A stretch of 64,000 nucleotides of DNA. Source: an uncultured Lachnospiraceae bacterium (GTDB taxonomy: Bacteria > Bacillota > Clostridia > Lachnospirales > Lachnospiraceae). Numbering within the stretch: the first letter of the stretch is position 1; every line of letters begins with the position of its first letter. Location: NCBI GenBank assembly GCA_910577105.1, contig CAJTMB010000008.1, positions 50,734 through 114,733 of the forward strand, given 5' to 3'. Of the stretch, positions 51,660 to 59,398 are shown piece after piece. A program made the position numbers and the translations under genes. The notes beneath the pieces were generated by a model, which was not told the origin of the DNA, searched no databases, and saw nothing but the letters and a program-made list of their open reading frames with translations.

Positions 51660-52259
51660 TTGACGAACGAACAATATTACGAACTGATTAAACCATATGA
51701 AGATGCCGTACAGCTGATGCTGACCCGTCTGGAGGTGTTAAACCACAGTATATATACACATTCAGCCAGTGTGAGCAAGCCCGTGCATCATATGCAGCAC
51801 AGGATAAAAGAAAAGAAGAGCATTGAGGACAAGCTGGAACGTTTTGGGATGACAGAGAGCGTTATGAATGCAAAGGACCGCCTGATGGATATCGGCGGTA
51901 TCCGTGTCATCTGTTATTTTCAGGCGGAAATATATGAACTTCTGGAGTCCTTAAAACGGCAGAATGATTTGATTGTCATAAAAGAAAAGGATTATATGAA
52001 AAATCCCAAGGAGAACGGTTACAGAAGTTACCACATTGTTTTCGGGGTGCCCTTACATACACTGGATGCTATGGAATATTATCCCGTGGAGATACAGTTT
52101 CGCACGATGTCCATGGATTTCTGGTCCAGTATGGAGCACCGCATCTGTTATAAGAAAGACAGGGATGACAAGGAAGAACTGGCAAGGCAGCTTCAGGCAT
52201 TGTCCGATTCTCTTGCTTTGATTGAGGATGAACTGAAAGGTTATCTTCTGGTGGAATAG
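51660..52259 (+). CDS. Small alarmone synthetase (RelP/RelQ type)
   Basis: The 199-residue protein is a stand-alone ppGpp synthetase domain with no hydrolase or regulatory part. Motifs: RLMDIGGIRVICYF (magnesium Asp), NPKENGYRSYHIVF (substrate-binding) and PVEIQFRTMSMDFWSSMEH (catalytic Glu). It makes (p)ppGpp from ATP and GTP or GDP, usually under envelope or alkaline stress and under transcriptional control. It starts with TTG 51660, with GAGGAAAG about 8 bases upstream; no ATG is placed to give the full N-terminus. Confidence 0.9.
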   Translation: MTNEQYYELIKPYEDAVQLMLTRLEVLNHSIYTHSASVSKPVHHMQHRIKEKKSIEDKLERFGMTESVMNAKDRLMDIGGIRVICYFQAEIYELLESLKRQNDLIVIKEKDYMKNPKENGYRSYHIVFGVPLHTLDAMEYYPVEIQFRTMSMDFWSSMEHRICYKKDRDDKEELARQLQALSDSLALIEDELKGYLLVE

Positions 52260-52373
52260 TGCGGGAAAATTCTAACACACATGCCAAAAGATATTTAATC
52301 TAAACAGCATAAAAAAGAGCCTCTGCATGCGTATCATAATCAGATAAGGATGGTGGGCCCGGAAAGGAAGAAA

Positions 52374-52913
52374 GTGACAGAAGCCAGGTTTGAAACGTGT
52401 ATCCGTGCCATGAATCGGGGAAACAGGGACGGTCTTAAGGAAGTATATGAAGAATATGTTTCATATATATATCGAATCGTGCGGGGAATGCTGCCAAACC
52501 GCGAGGAAGCAGAGGATGTGACCAGTGAATTTTTCATCCGGCTATGGGAGAAGTCCCGTGCATATAAGCCGGGGAACGGACATAAGGGCTGGATGGCGAC
52601 AATCGCCCGCAACATTGCCATAGACCATATTCGCAGATACAGGCGGGAGGAAATTACGGAAGACTTTTCTTCGGAAGGGGAGGTATGTCTGACGGAAGAA
52701 CAGGTGATTGCAAATATCAGTATACAGGAAGCGTTTGCAGTACTTAAAGAATCGGAGCAGCAGGTTGTACATATGAAAATTATGGGAGAACTGACTTTTC
52801 AGGAAATTGCGGATATATTGCAGGAGCCTTTGGGAACAGTATCCTGGCGTTACCGGGAGGCATTGAAAAAATTGAGGAGGTGCGGATTTGAAGAATCTGG
52901 AAGAGGAATATAA
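52374..52913 (+). CDS. ECF-type RNA polymerase sigma factor
   Basis: The product is 179 residues. Region 2 (about 15-85) reads LKEVYEEYVSYIYRIVRGML, NREEAEDVTSEFFIRLWE and GWMATIARNIAIDHIRR; region 4 (about 115-170) reads VLKESEQQVVHMKIMG, LTFQEIADILQEPLGTVSWR. These match SigY/RpoE-like group IV sigma factors. GTG 52374 (AGGAAG upstream) is preferred to ATG 52350, which has no spaced ribosome site. The next gene overlaps its end by 26 bases and encodes a single-pass protein with the layout of its anti-sigma factor, so activity is probably controlled by that partner at the membrane. Confidence 0.9.
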   Translation: MTEARFETCIRAMNRGNRDGLKEVYEEYVSYIYRIVRGMLPNREEAEDVTSEFFIRLWEKSRAYKPGNGHKGWMATIARNIAIDHIRRYRREEITEDFSSEGEVCLTEEQVIANISIQEAFAVLKESEQQVVHMKIMGELTFQEIADILQEPLGTVSWRYREALKKLRRCGFEESGRGI

Positions 52914-53505
52914 AAAATCCCAACAGGAAAAGACTCCGGATTTGTGGGAAAAAATTGAAGCCGCCCTTCCCGAAAAGAAGAAATTTCAAGGAAGGAAACG
53001 TTTGGTCCGGTATATGGGACTTGCGGCAGCAGCGCTGTTTATTTGTGTTTTGATTCCTGTTATCCGTAATCTGGGAAGCGGGAATATGATAAATACAAAT
53101 CCATCCTATAACAGTGAAATGTTATTGGACAGCACAGATAATGCTGCTTTGCCCCCGAAGGAGGAAACTGAGGCATTGCCGGATTCGGCCGCACAGGAAA
53201 CAGACCCTGATTTAGGGCAAAATGAGAGTGACTGGGACGGATTAGGCAATGAGATAGAGAACAGTGTGATGCAGGATGTAGGAAATGCAGAGAGCAGTAT
53301 CTTTAGAGAAACACTGGAAGTATCGGGCAGTACGCAGCAGGGAGAGCAGACGGTTTATACCCTTAGTGCCCCCGAAGGGCGAACTTACAGGGCAGTTTTT
53401 CAAGGGGATATGGAACAAGAACTGCAGACAGGAGAGAGTTACGTCTTTACCTTGAATAAGGTGGAAGGGAAGGATTGGGAGTATGAGATACAGGAAATAG
53501 AATAG
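52888..53505 (+). CDS. Putative anti-sigma factor (single-pass membrane protein)
   Basis: The 205-residue protein starts with TTG 52888 behind GAGGAGG, inside the end of the sigma gene. A charged cytoplasmic N-terminus of about 45 residues (EEEYKKSQQEKTPDLWEKIE) is followed by one membrane helix (about 45-62, GLAAAALFICVLIPVI), an acidic low-complexity linker and a small beta-rich extracellular domain (YTLSAPEGRTYRAVFQGDME). Short N-termini of this kind with a D-x-W-x-x-I motif bind sigma factors. There is no zinc-finger HxxxCxxC motif, so it is not a ZAS-type anti-sigma. Role inferred from overlap and layout. Confidence 0.7.
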   Translation: MKNLEEEYKKSQQEKTPDLWEKIEAALPEKKKFQGRKRLVRYMGLAAAALFICVLIPVIRNLGSGNMINTNPSYNSEMLLDSTDNAALPPKEETEALPDSAAQETDPDLGQNESDWDGLGNEIENSVMQDVGNAESSIFRETLEVSGSTQQGEQTVYTLSAPEGRTYRAVFQGDMEQELQTGESYVFTLNKVEGKDWEYEIQEIE

Positions 53506-53542
53506 GGCTTTATATTTGTTTTTGTATTATATATATTAGTAG

Positions 53543-53572
53543 TTGCCATATTAAGGTAAGGTGGAGTATAGT
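53543..53572 (+). promoter_or_regulatory. Promoter of the RRNPP-type regulator
   Basis: TTGCCA (53543-53548), 18-base spacer, TATAGT (53567-53572), 36 bases before the start codon. Confidence 0.5.
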
Positions 53573-53607
53573 ATAAGAAAAAAATACAAAAGACAGGGGT
53601 AGATGAA

Positions 53608-54585
53608 ATGGAAATATACAGGGTCGGAGAAAAAATAAAAGAAGAGCGAACGAGAAGAAACCTGTCACAGGAAGATGTGTGTAACGGTATTTGTGTTTCA
53701 GGAACGCTATCCCGAATTGAAAACGGCATGCAGAAGCCGAATCTGAAGATACAGGAAGCCTTGCTGGAGAGGCTTGGGTGCAGCACGGAAAATCTGGTGT
53801 TCTTTGCCAGTAATGAGGAAGTGGTAAAGCACAATCTTGAACTGGAACTGGGTGTTTTAACCATGCACAGAAAACCGGTCGGGGAAAAGCTGCAGGAATA
53901 TGCCAGCCTGATATCCGATGCAAGTTCCACACAGGGACTTGAGAAGCAGTTTGTTTTGGCGATGGAAGCCATCTGTGGTTTTTATTCCCGTGATTGGGAA
54001 CTGTCCAGAGTATATGAACAGCTGGAAGAGGCATTGAAGCTGTCAATCCCCAACTATGAAGAGTGCAAGGTAACATCCATTAAGCTTTTGACCAATACGG
54101 AAATCACCATATTAAACAATCTGGCGCTTGTCCTCTACAGGCAGGAAGAGCATGTGAGGGCTATCAGCATTATGAATTATCTGGTACGCTATGTGGAAAA
54201 CGGTGATTTCAACTTAGAAACGACGGGAAAGAAATATCCCATGCTGATATATAACCTGGCACGGATGATGGAGACCATAGGCAGTTACAGGGAAATGCAC
54301 CGTACATGTGACAAAGGAATCGAATTTTGTAAAAAGTACGGCAGGCTGGCGGCAATGCCGGAACTATTTTACTATAAGGCAGTTGCATGCCAGAAGCTGG
54401 ATATGATTTCGGATGCTATCGACTGTCTGGAATATGCAATCTGCCTTAATAAGATTACTGACAATTGGGAAACTGCCAAAGATGTTCAAAGCGAATATGA
54501 TGAACTACTTAAATGTAATTGTATAATAAATCATACATCTCACAATACTCTGTCACAGGAGCAGATTCAGTCTTATGAGGCATAA
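53608..54585 (+). CDS. RRNPP-type transcriptional regulator (HTH plus TPR-like repeats)
   Basis: The 325-residue protein has an N-terminal XRE helix-turn-helix (about 6-62: IKEERTRRNLSQEDVCNGIC, then SGTLSRIENGMQKPN) very like the start of Rgg, PlcR and PrgX regulators. The remaining 260 residues are predicted all-helical, in repeats of TPR size (NNLALVLYRQEEHVRAISI, YNLARMMETIGSYREM, FYYKAVACQKLDMISDAIDC), as in peptide-binding RRNPP proteins. These are cytoplasmic receptors for imported short peptides and switch target promoters. A small convergent gene that could encode the peptide overlaps its 3' end. The start at 53608 has AGGGG 8 bases upstream. Confidence 0.82.
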   Translation: MEIYRVGEKIKEERTRRNLSQEDVCNGICVSGTLSRIENGMQKPNLKIQEALLERLGCSTENLVFFASNEEVVKHNLELELGVLTMHRKPVGEKLQEYASLISDASSTQGLEKQFVLAMEAICGFYSRDWELSRVYEQLEEALKLSIPNYEECKVTSIKLLTNTEITILNNLALVLYRQEEHVRAISIMNYLVRYVENGDFNLETTGKKYPMLIYNLARMMETIGSYREMHRTCDKGIEFCKKYGRLAAMPELFYYKAVACQKLDMISDAIDCLEYAICLNKITDNWETAKDVQSEYDELLKCNCIINHTSHNTLSQEQIQSYEA

Positions 54586-54646
54586 AGAACGTAAGCTGAC
54601 CCATCAGGGCGATAATACCAAGTGTAACGATTGCAATTTTTTTCAT
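54509..54646 (-). CDS. Candidate signalling pro-peptide (45 residues), convergent with the RRNPP regulator
   Basis: ATG 54646 has a perfect AGGAGG 8 bases upstream. The product starts MKKIAIVTLGIIALMG, continues QLTFF, then has a hydrophilic stretch beginning MPHKTESAPVTEY and a C-terminal tail CEMYDLLYNYI. Lys-Lys start, one export-type hydrophobic segment and short non-hydrophobic tail are the layout of PapR, the 48-residue precursor of the PlcR-activating peptide. The last 77 bases overlap the end of the regulator gene on the opposite strand. No similarity search was possible; a small membrane protein of another function is the alternative. Confidence 0.62.
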   Translation of the reverse strand: MKKIAIVTLGIIALMGQLTFFMPHKTESAPVTEYCEMYDLLYNYI

Positions 54647-54714
54647 TGTTAGAACCTCCTATTAGTTGAATTGGTTTAATATTTATGCACCAACGATACA
54701 GGGATAATAAAGAT

Positions 54715-54766
54715 ATGACCATGTCGTTTCACGCAAATTTAAATTTGCGTGAAACGACATGGTCAT
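54715..54766. promoter_or_regulatory. Perfect 52-bp palindrome between the peptide gene and its divergent neighbour
   Basis: The sequence is its own reverse complement for 26 bases on each side of the centre (54740/54741), which is AAATTTAAATTT, flanked by CGTTTCACGC and its complement. It is 68 bases upstream of the peptide gene start and 81 bases upstream of the divergent gene. It could be an operator for a dimeric regulator acting on both promoters, or a terminator hairpin (TTTT follows on the right). Confidence 0.65.
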
Positions 54767-54847
54767 TTTGGGTTTTGTGTGAAATAATAATACAGAATGT
54801 AGCTGCGACAAAGTATATTTAGAAAATTATGAGGAGAAGGTTAAGTT

Positions 54848-55672
54848 ATGACAACAAAAGAAATGAAAATGGGTATTGTAAAAACAATATTTTCTGTTCC
54901 GGAACTCACGTTGATGGAATGGCAGGAATTGTTCCAGAAGCATCCGAAGGGAGGCAATGTTGCGGCAAGCAGCGTTTCCGGCTGGAAAAGCGGAAAACAG
55001 AGTATGAGTCTGTATTACCAAAACAGTTTTTTAAGGATACTTTGTGATTCTCCGATTATACAAAAATACTGGAAAGATATACAGCTTGCTGTATTAGAGT
55101 ATCTGGGCATCCAGAAAAAGTACAAGGTATACAATCAACTGTTGGAAGCTGATTTTGAAGAATTTGCAAAGTATGTACTGAATCAGCTTTCAGTGGAAAA
55201 GGCGGTGAGTCTCCGCCTTGTAGGGGAAGTGGTATCTGCAACCAATGTACTTGAATTGTTTGCCAGAAGAATAGAAGACCTCAGGCCGCAGTTTGAGTTT
55301 GACAAGAACAGGATTAGTGACAAGCTGATTATAAAGTTTCATTTTGACAACGGAGATTACAAAGTGGCAGTGGGCTTTTTCTTTGGTGAAATACCAGAGA
55401 TAATCATGCAGGAAAGATGTATGCAGTTTTATAAAAGTTCCGAAGGCTGCAAGGCAAGGTTTGTCTTTCTGACAATTGGTGTGCCGGAAGACTTATGTAC
55501 CCGCATGTCCGACGAGTACAATATTATTCTTTCCGTAATCAGCGCGGAAGACAGGAAAGAGGAAGTTCCTGCTGCTGAAGCCTATGCGGATTCTGCGTTT
55601 GATAAGTTAAAAGAAGTGCTTATTATGGTAGAAAAGTGCAGGAATATCGGGCAGGACGAAATTGAGTCATAA
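54848..55672 (+). CDS. Protein of unknown function with HTH-like N-terminus
   Basis: The 274-residue protein is soluble. The N-terminal 80 residues look helical and include ASSVSGWKSGKQSMSL, which resembles the recognition helix and turn of an XRE-type HTH, but no full domain match is evident. The rest (KFHFDNGDYKVAVGFFFGEI, CKARFVFLTIGVPEDL) alternates helices and strands, ending in a helical tail. I do not recognise the family. GAGGAGAAGG precedes ATG 54848. Because it is divergent from the peptide gene and shares the 52-bp palindrome, it is a candidate target of the peptide-regulator pair. Confidence 0.72.
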   Translation: MTTKEMKMGIVKTIFSVPELTLMEWQELFQKHPKGGNVAASSVSGWKSGKQSMSLYYQNSFLRILCDSPIIQKYWKDIQLAVLEYLGIQKKYKVYNQLLEADFEEFAKYVLNQLSVEKAVSLRLVGEVVSATNVLELFARRIEDLRPQFEFDKNRISDKLIIKFHFDNGDYKVAVGFFFGEIPEIIMQERCMQFYKSSEGCKARFVFLTIGVPEDLCTRMSDEYNIILSVISAEDRKEEVPAAEAYADSAFDKLKEVLIMVEKCRNIGQDEIES

Positions 55673-55694
55673 ATAGCGGAAGTGAATTGCAATA

Positions 55695-55963
55695 ATACAT
55701 ATTTGGAGGGATGAACCTGGGAAAAAATGGATTCCGTCATATCGGGATGCATATAAGCAATATTGCGATTATCAAAGGGTGATTGAGGAATTAATTATAA
55801 TCCGAAAAGTAAGGCATATGCATACACACGTTCATTGAGCCGAGACGGCAAAATACAGACCGAAGACTTTTGAAATTCCGACAACAATCGTCCTTGGAAA
55901 ATAGATGTAAGGGCATTTGCGGCACTTAGTTTATCATATAAGAAAGGGGCATCTCATGAATAA
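55695..55963 (+). pseudogene. Decayed gene of unknown function
   Basis: Protein-like sequence is spread over two frames. Frame one reads EPGKKWIPSYRDAYKQYCDY and QRVIEELI; then the frame shifts near 55795 and continues NPKSKAYAYTRSLSRDGKIQ, TEDF, a TGA at 55871-55873, then RPWKIDVRAFAALSLSYKKG and a TAA at 55961-55963 that overlaps the next ATG, as coupled genes do. So it is an old gene with at least one frameshift and one stop. Family not recognised. Confidence 0.55.
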
Positions 55964-56469
55964 CAAAACAAAAATCCTTTATGCTGTCATTATTGTTGTG
56001 ATATAACTTGTAACTGCAACTGCCATTGCAGCAGGTATAAAAAGAAAAGATACAAGGCTTGGGCAGGAACAGGATAAGAAATGGGAAGAAACAAGGGAAG
56101 ATATTACTTCTGTCAACGAAGAAAGTTATTTTTATGGGTTTCATTTGTTGGATGCTCCGCCGGATGTGGGAGAAGGAAGGAACCGGGATTCATACTATTG
56201 CAGTAGTTATGGTGGAACGTATGGCATAACGCATATCAGTTTTAGTTATGCCGGGGCAAATTTGTTTGGCATCTGCGTAGGAGATGAAATATTGACGGTA
56301 GAAACCATGATGGAGAGCAAGGGATTTGAAAGGAATAGGGAAGAAAACCGAATACCGGAATATAGAAAAAAATGATATTACGGTCAAATTTGTTGTTTCC
56401 CCGGATAAATTAATTGGGGAAATTAAAAATTCTGTTGTTGACCCGAATGAAATACAGATTGATGCCTAA
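55956..56469 (+). pseudogene. Disrupted single-pass membrane or exported protein gene
   Basis: ATG 55956 (AAAGGGG upstream) starts NNKTKILYAVIIVVI, then TAA at codon 17 in the middle of the membrane helix; the same frame continues LVTATAIAAGIKRKDTRLGQ and a compact domain (YFYGFHLLDAPPDVGEG, YGITHISFSYAGANLFGI). It stops at TGA 56373-56375 next to a run of seven A; removing one A restores a frame that continues DITVKFVVSPDKLIGEIKNS to a TAA at 56467-56469, 16 bases before the phosphatase gene. One C-to-T change and one inserted A explain both lesions. About 170 residues when intact; function unknown. Confidence 0.62.
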
Positions 56470-56485
56470 ATGAAGGAAGGTACAA

Positions 56486-57256
56486 ATGAATCATTTTTAT
56501 ACAGCATTCCATACAGATGTTGGAAAGAAGAAAAAAACAAACCAGGACAGTCTGCTTCTGCAGGGAATTACGGATGGCAGCAGTGAAACCCTTCTTGCCG
56601 TGCTTTGTGACGGTATGGGGGGAATATCCAAAGGAGAACTGGCCAGCGCAACCGTAGTCCGTTATTTTGCTGAATGGTTTCAGTTAAAGTACACGGAAAG
56701 GGGAAGCGGATGGAAGGATGAGGAGATAGAAGAGCAGTGGAAACAGCTTTTAAATGATGCAAACCAAAAACTCCTTCAATACGGTGCAAAAGAGCAAATG
56801 GAATTGGGAACTACTGCTACAGCGGTGATGATTACTTCCGAAGGAAGGTATCTGATTTGCCATGTGGGGGATACCAGGGTTTATAGAATGGGGCAGGGCA
56901 TGGAACAACTGACGGAAGACCACACCTATATTGCGCGTGAGATAAAAAGGGGAAATATGACGCCGAAGCAGGCGCTTACAGATACAAGAAGAAATGTGCT
57001 CTTACAATGTATCGGTGTTGATGAATATTTGGAACCACAGATTTTGTTTGGAGAATTCAATAGAAATGAAGAATTATTAATCTGCTCCGATGGATTTCGG
57101 CACTGTGTAACAGAGAGGGAAATAAAAAAATGCCTGCAGTCAGGAATATCTCCTTCGGAGGAAACCATAAAGAAAAAATTGAAAGAGCTGGTGGATTTAA
57201 ATATGGACAGGGGAGAAACAGATAATATTTCGGCTATCTGTATCAAGCTGAAGTAG
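56486..57256 (+). CDS. PP2C-type Ser/Thr protein phosphatase (PrpC/Stp-like)
   Basis: The 256-residue protein has the PPM motifs in order: DVGKKKKTNQDS, VLCDGMGG (metal Asp), LGTTATAVMI, CHVGDTRVYR, LTEDHTYIAREI, LLICSDGFRHCV and RGETDNISAI (final metal Asp). It removes phosphate from Ser/Thr residues and is the usual partner of a membrane Ser/Thr kinase, here the next gene 20 bases downstream. It has GAAGG upstream of ATG 56486. Confidence 0.92.
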   Translation: MNHFYTAFHTDVGKKKKTNQDSLLLQGITDGSSETLLAVLCDGMGGISKGELASATVVRYFAEWFQLKYTERGSGWKDEEIEEQWKQLLNDANQKLLQYGAKEQMELGTTATAVMITSEGRYLICHVGDTRVYRMGQGMEQLTEDHTYIAREIKRGNMTPKQALTDTRRNVLLQCIGVDEYLEPQILFGEFNRNEELLICSDGFRHCVTEREIKKCLQSGISPSEETIKKKLKELVDLNMDRGETDNISAICIKLK

Positions 57257-57276
57257 GAATACAAGGGGATAAAAAA

Positions 57277-58980
57277 TTGGCGGAAATCGGAACAATAATA
57301 GAAGGAAAATATGAAATATTAAAACTCATTGGCAAGGGAGGCATGTCAAAAGTTTATCTTGCCATGGACCAGAATCTGAATAAGCAATGGGCAGTAAAAG
57401 AAATTGAGAGACGTGTTACGGATAAAAATAATGAAGTAGTCATTCAAAGTGCAATGGCGGAAGCCAATATGATGAAAAAGCTTGACCATCCTTTTTTGCC
57501 GAGAATTGTGGATATTATTAATCGGGAGGATGTTATTTATGTTGTCATGGATTATATAGAAGGTGAACCGCTGGATAAAGTTCTGGCGAAAGAAGGTGCA
57601 CAATCGCAGGAAACGGTAATTGCATGGGCAAAAGATTTGTGTCTTGTACTCGATTATTTACATACACGGACGCCTTCCATAATTTACAGGGATATGAAAC
57701 CGGCCAATGTAATGCTTCAGCCGAACGGTAGCATAAAGTTGATTGATTTTGGGATTGCCCGAGAATACAAAGAGCAAAACCTTGCAGACACAGTCAGCCT
57801 TGGAACCAAGGGATATGCAGCTCCGGAGCAGTTTGGCGGGAAGGGGCAGACGGATGCCAGAACAGACGTATATTGCCTTGGCGTGACATTGTATCATCTG
57901 CTGACCGGCAAGAATCCGTGTGAGCCGCCTTATGAAATATATCCAATCCGGTATTGGAATGCACAGTTATCCAGCGGTCTGGAAGTAATCGTTCAAAAGT
58001 GTACGCAATTAAATCCAGAAGACCGTTATCAGTCATGTGCAGAGCTGCTGTATGCGATTAACCATTACAATGAGATGGATGAAAGTTATCGCAAAAAGCA
58101 AAAAAAGAAGTTACATGTATTTGCCGGCACTTTATTGGCAGCTGTTTTCTTTTTATTTACCGGTATTTTGTGTCTGGGTTTAAGGTCATATATTAACGGC
58201 AGTGATTATGAAAACAATATTTTGCAGGCAGAAAAGTCTGCGGTCGATGCAGATAAAATAGAATACTATGCAAGGGCAGTTGACATCATTCCAAGCAATC
58301 CCCAAGCATATTATGGGCTGATTGACACGTTTAAGGGGGACGCTGTTTTTACGGTAGAGGAAGAAGAATTATTAAAAAGGAAAGTAAATGCAAATCTTTC
58401 TGTTTTGCGGCAGTCAGATGAGTATGCGACCCTGGCTTTTGAGATTGGCAAATTATACTGGTACTATTATGACTACGGAAAAACGGAAAATTCGGATAAT
58501 CAAGTTACAAGAATGAAAAGCGCCGTCCAGTGGTTTGAAGATGCGTGTAATTTTGGCGGGGAAGACAGCAGTTTTTACATAATGGCTAAAATGTACAGCA
58601 ATATCGGTCAGTTTAATCGCGATATTACTTTGCGGGTAGAGGAGGCATCCGATAAAGGAACGTATTTACCTTACTGGGAAAATCTGAATAATCTTGTCAA
58701 CACAATCAGTGAGCAGGAAGATGAAAATGAGATTGTAAAACTGGAAGTATTTAAACTTGCAGTGAATGCCATTGAAACATACGCAAGAAAATTTAAAGCG
58801 GATTCGGTTACAAAGGAAGAAATGCTGAACTTACTTTATGTGGTAAAGGCAGACACGGAGGCAATTGTAACAACTACAGATAAAACAACGCAGATAAAAG
58901 AGGATATTATGGAGCGTCTGGACAAGGCAGAAATGGCAGTAAGAAACGCTTTTCCCGTAGAAGGGGAGGTGTCGGAATGA
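57277..58980 (+). CDS. Transmembrane Ser/Thr protein kinase
   Basis: The 567-residue protein has a complete Hanks-type kinase domain (about 10-265): LIGKGGMSKVYLA glycine loop, AVKEIE catalytic-site Lys, IIYRDMKPANVML (Arg-Asp catalytic loop), LIDFGIA (DFG) and GYAAPEQF (APE). One membrane helix follows (about 285-308) and then a 255-residue extracellular domain of helical repeats (YYARAVDIIPSNPQAYYGLI), not the PASTA repeats of PknB/PrkC. So it probably senses something other than peptidoglycan. It starts with TTG 57277, AAGGGG upstream. Its stop overlaps the next start (ATGA). Confidence 0.93.
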   Translation: MAEIGTIIEGKYEILKLIGKGGMSKVYLAMDQNLNKQWAVKEIERRVTDKNNEVVIQSAMAEANMMKKLDHPFLPRIVDIINREDVIYVVMDYIEGEPLDKVLAKEGAQSQETVIAWAKDLCLVLDYLHTRTPSIIYRDMKPANVMLQPNGSIKLIDFGIAREYKEQNLADTVSLGTKGYAAPEQFGGKGQTDARTDVYCLGVTLYHLLTGKNPCEPPYEIYPIRYWNAQLSSGLEVIVQKCTQLNPEDRYQSCAELLYAINHYNEMDESYRKKQKKKLHVFAGTLLAAVFFLFTGILCLGLRSYINGSDYENNILQAEKSAVDADKIEYYARAVDIIPSNPQAYYGLIDTFKGDAVFTVEEEELLKRKVNANLSVLRQSDEYATLAFEIGKLYWYYYDYGKTENSDNQVTRMKSAVQWFEDACNFGGEDSSFYIMAKMYSNIGQFNRDITLRVEEASDKGTYLPYWENLNNLVNTISEQEDENEIVKLEVFKLAVNAIETYARKFKADSVTKEEMLNLLYVVKADTEAIVTTTDKTTQIKEDIMERLDKAEMAVRNAFPVEGEVSE

Positions 58981-59396
58981 ATGCTGAAACCATACAGATA
59001 TTTGCAATCCTCTCTTTTATTATATCAGGAATCTTCAGTGTAATGGCGGTAATACTTTTTTTTAGGCTGAACATTAAGGCTATTTCAGATGATTTGAGTG
59101 GAAAAACAGTCCGTAAACAGGTTAAGGAATTGCGTGAACAAAATCGCGGGCCGGATTCCCGTAAAAGCAATAAAATTTTTTATGAAGTATCTAAGAGCAG
59201 TGAAGCCGGAATGAAAACTGTGGAAGAAAGAACAGCCCGGCTGGAGGAAACAGGAACCACTTTGCTTAAGGAAGAGGGAACAGTGCTGTTGCAGGAGGAA
59301 GGAACGGTTCTGTTAAGCGGACGGGAAATGCCGCTTGCAAACGGTTACCGACTGTTGCTGAACGTTATGGAAATCCATTCGGAAGAGAGAATTTGA
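58977..59396 (+). CDS. Single-pass membrane protein with repeated Thr-x-Leu-Leu tail
   Basis: The 139-residue protein has one N-terminal membrane helix (about 8-32), a basic cytoplasmic segment (GKTVRKQVKELREQNRGPDS) and a tail with three near-repeats: ETGTTLLKE, EGTVLLQE, EGTVLLSG. Each puts a Thr before hydrophobic residues in an acidic setting, as in sites phosphorylated by Ser/Thr kinases and read by FHA domains (for example the ETTSVF site of GarA/OdhI). It overlaps the kinase gene by four bases and the next surface-protein gene is coupled to it, so it is a good candidate kinase substrate or adaptor; this is inference. Confidence 0.78.
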   Translation: MNAETIQIFAILSFIISGIFSVMAVILFFRLNIKAISDDLSGKTVRKQVKELREQNRGPDSRKSNKIFYEVSKSSEAGMKTVEERTARLEETGTTLLKEEGTVLLQEEGTVLLSGREMPLANGYRLLLNVMEIHSEERI

Positions 59397-59398
59397 AA

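Noticed and set aside
55711..55790. Short ORF starting at the ATG right after GGAGGG
   Set aside because: The ribosome site touches the ATG, and the alternative frame of the same bases reads much more like a decayed protein.
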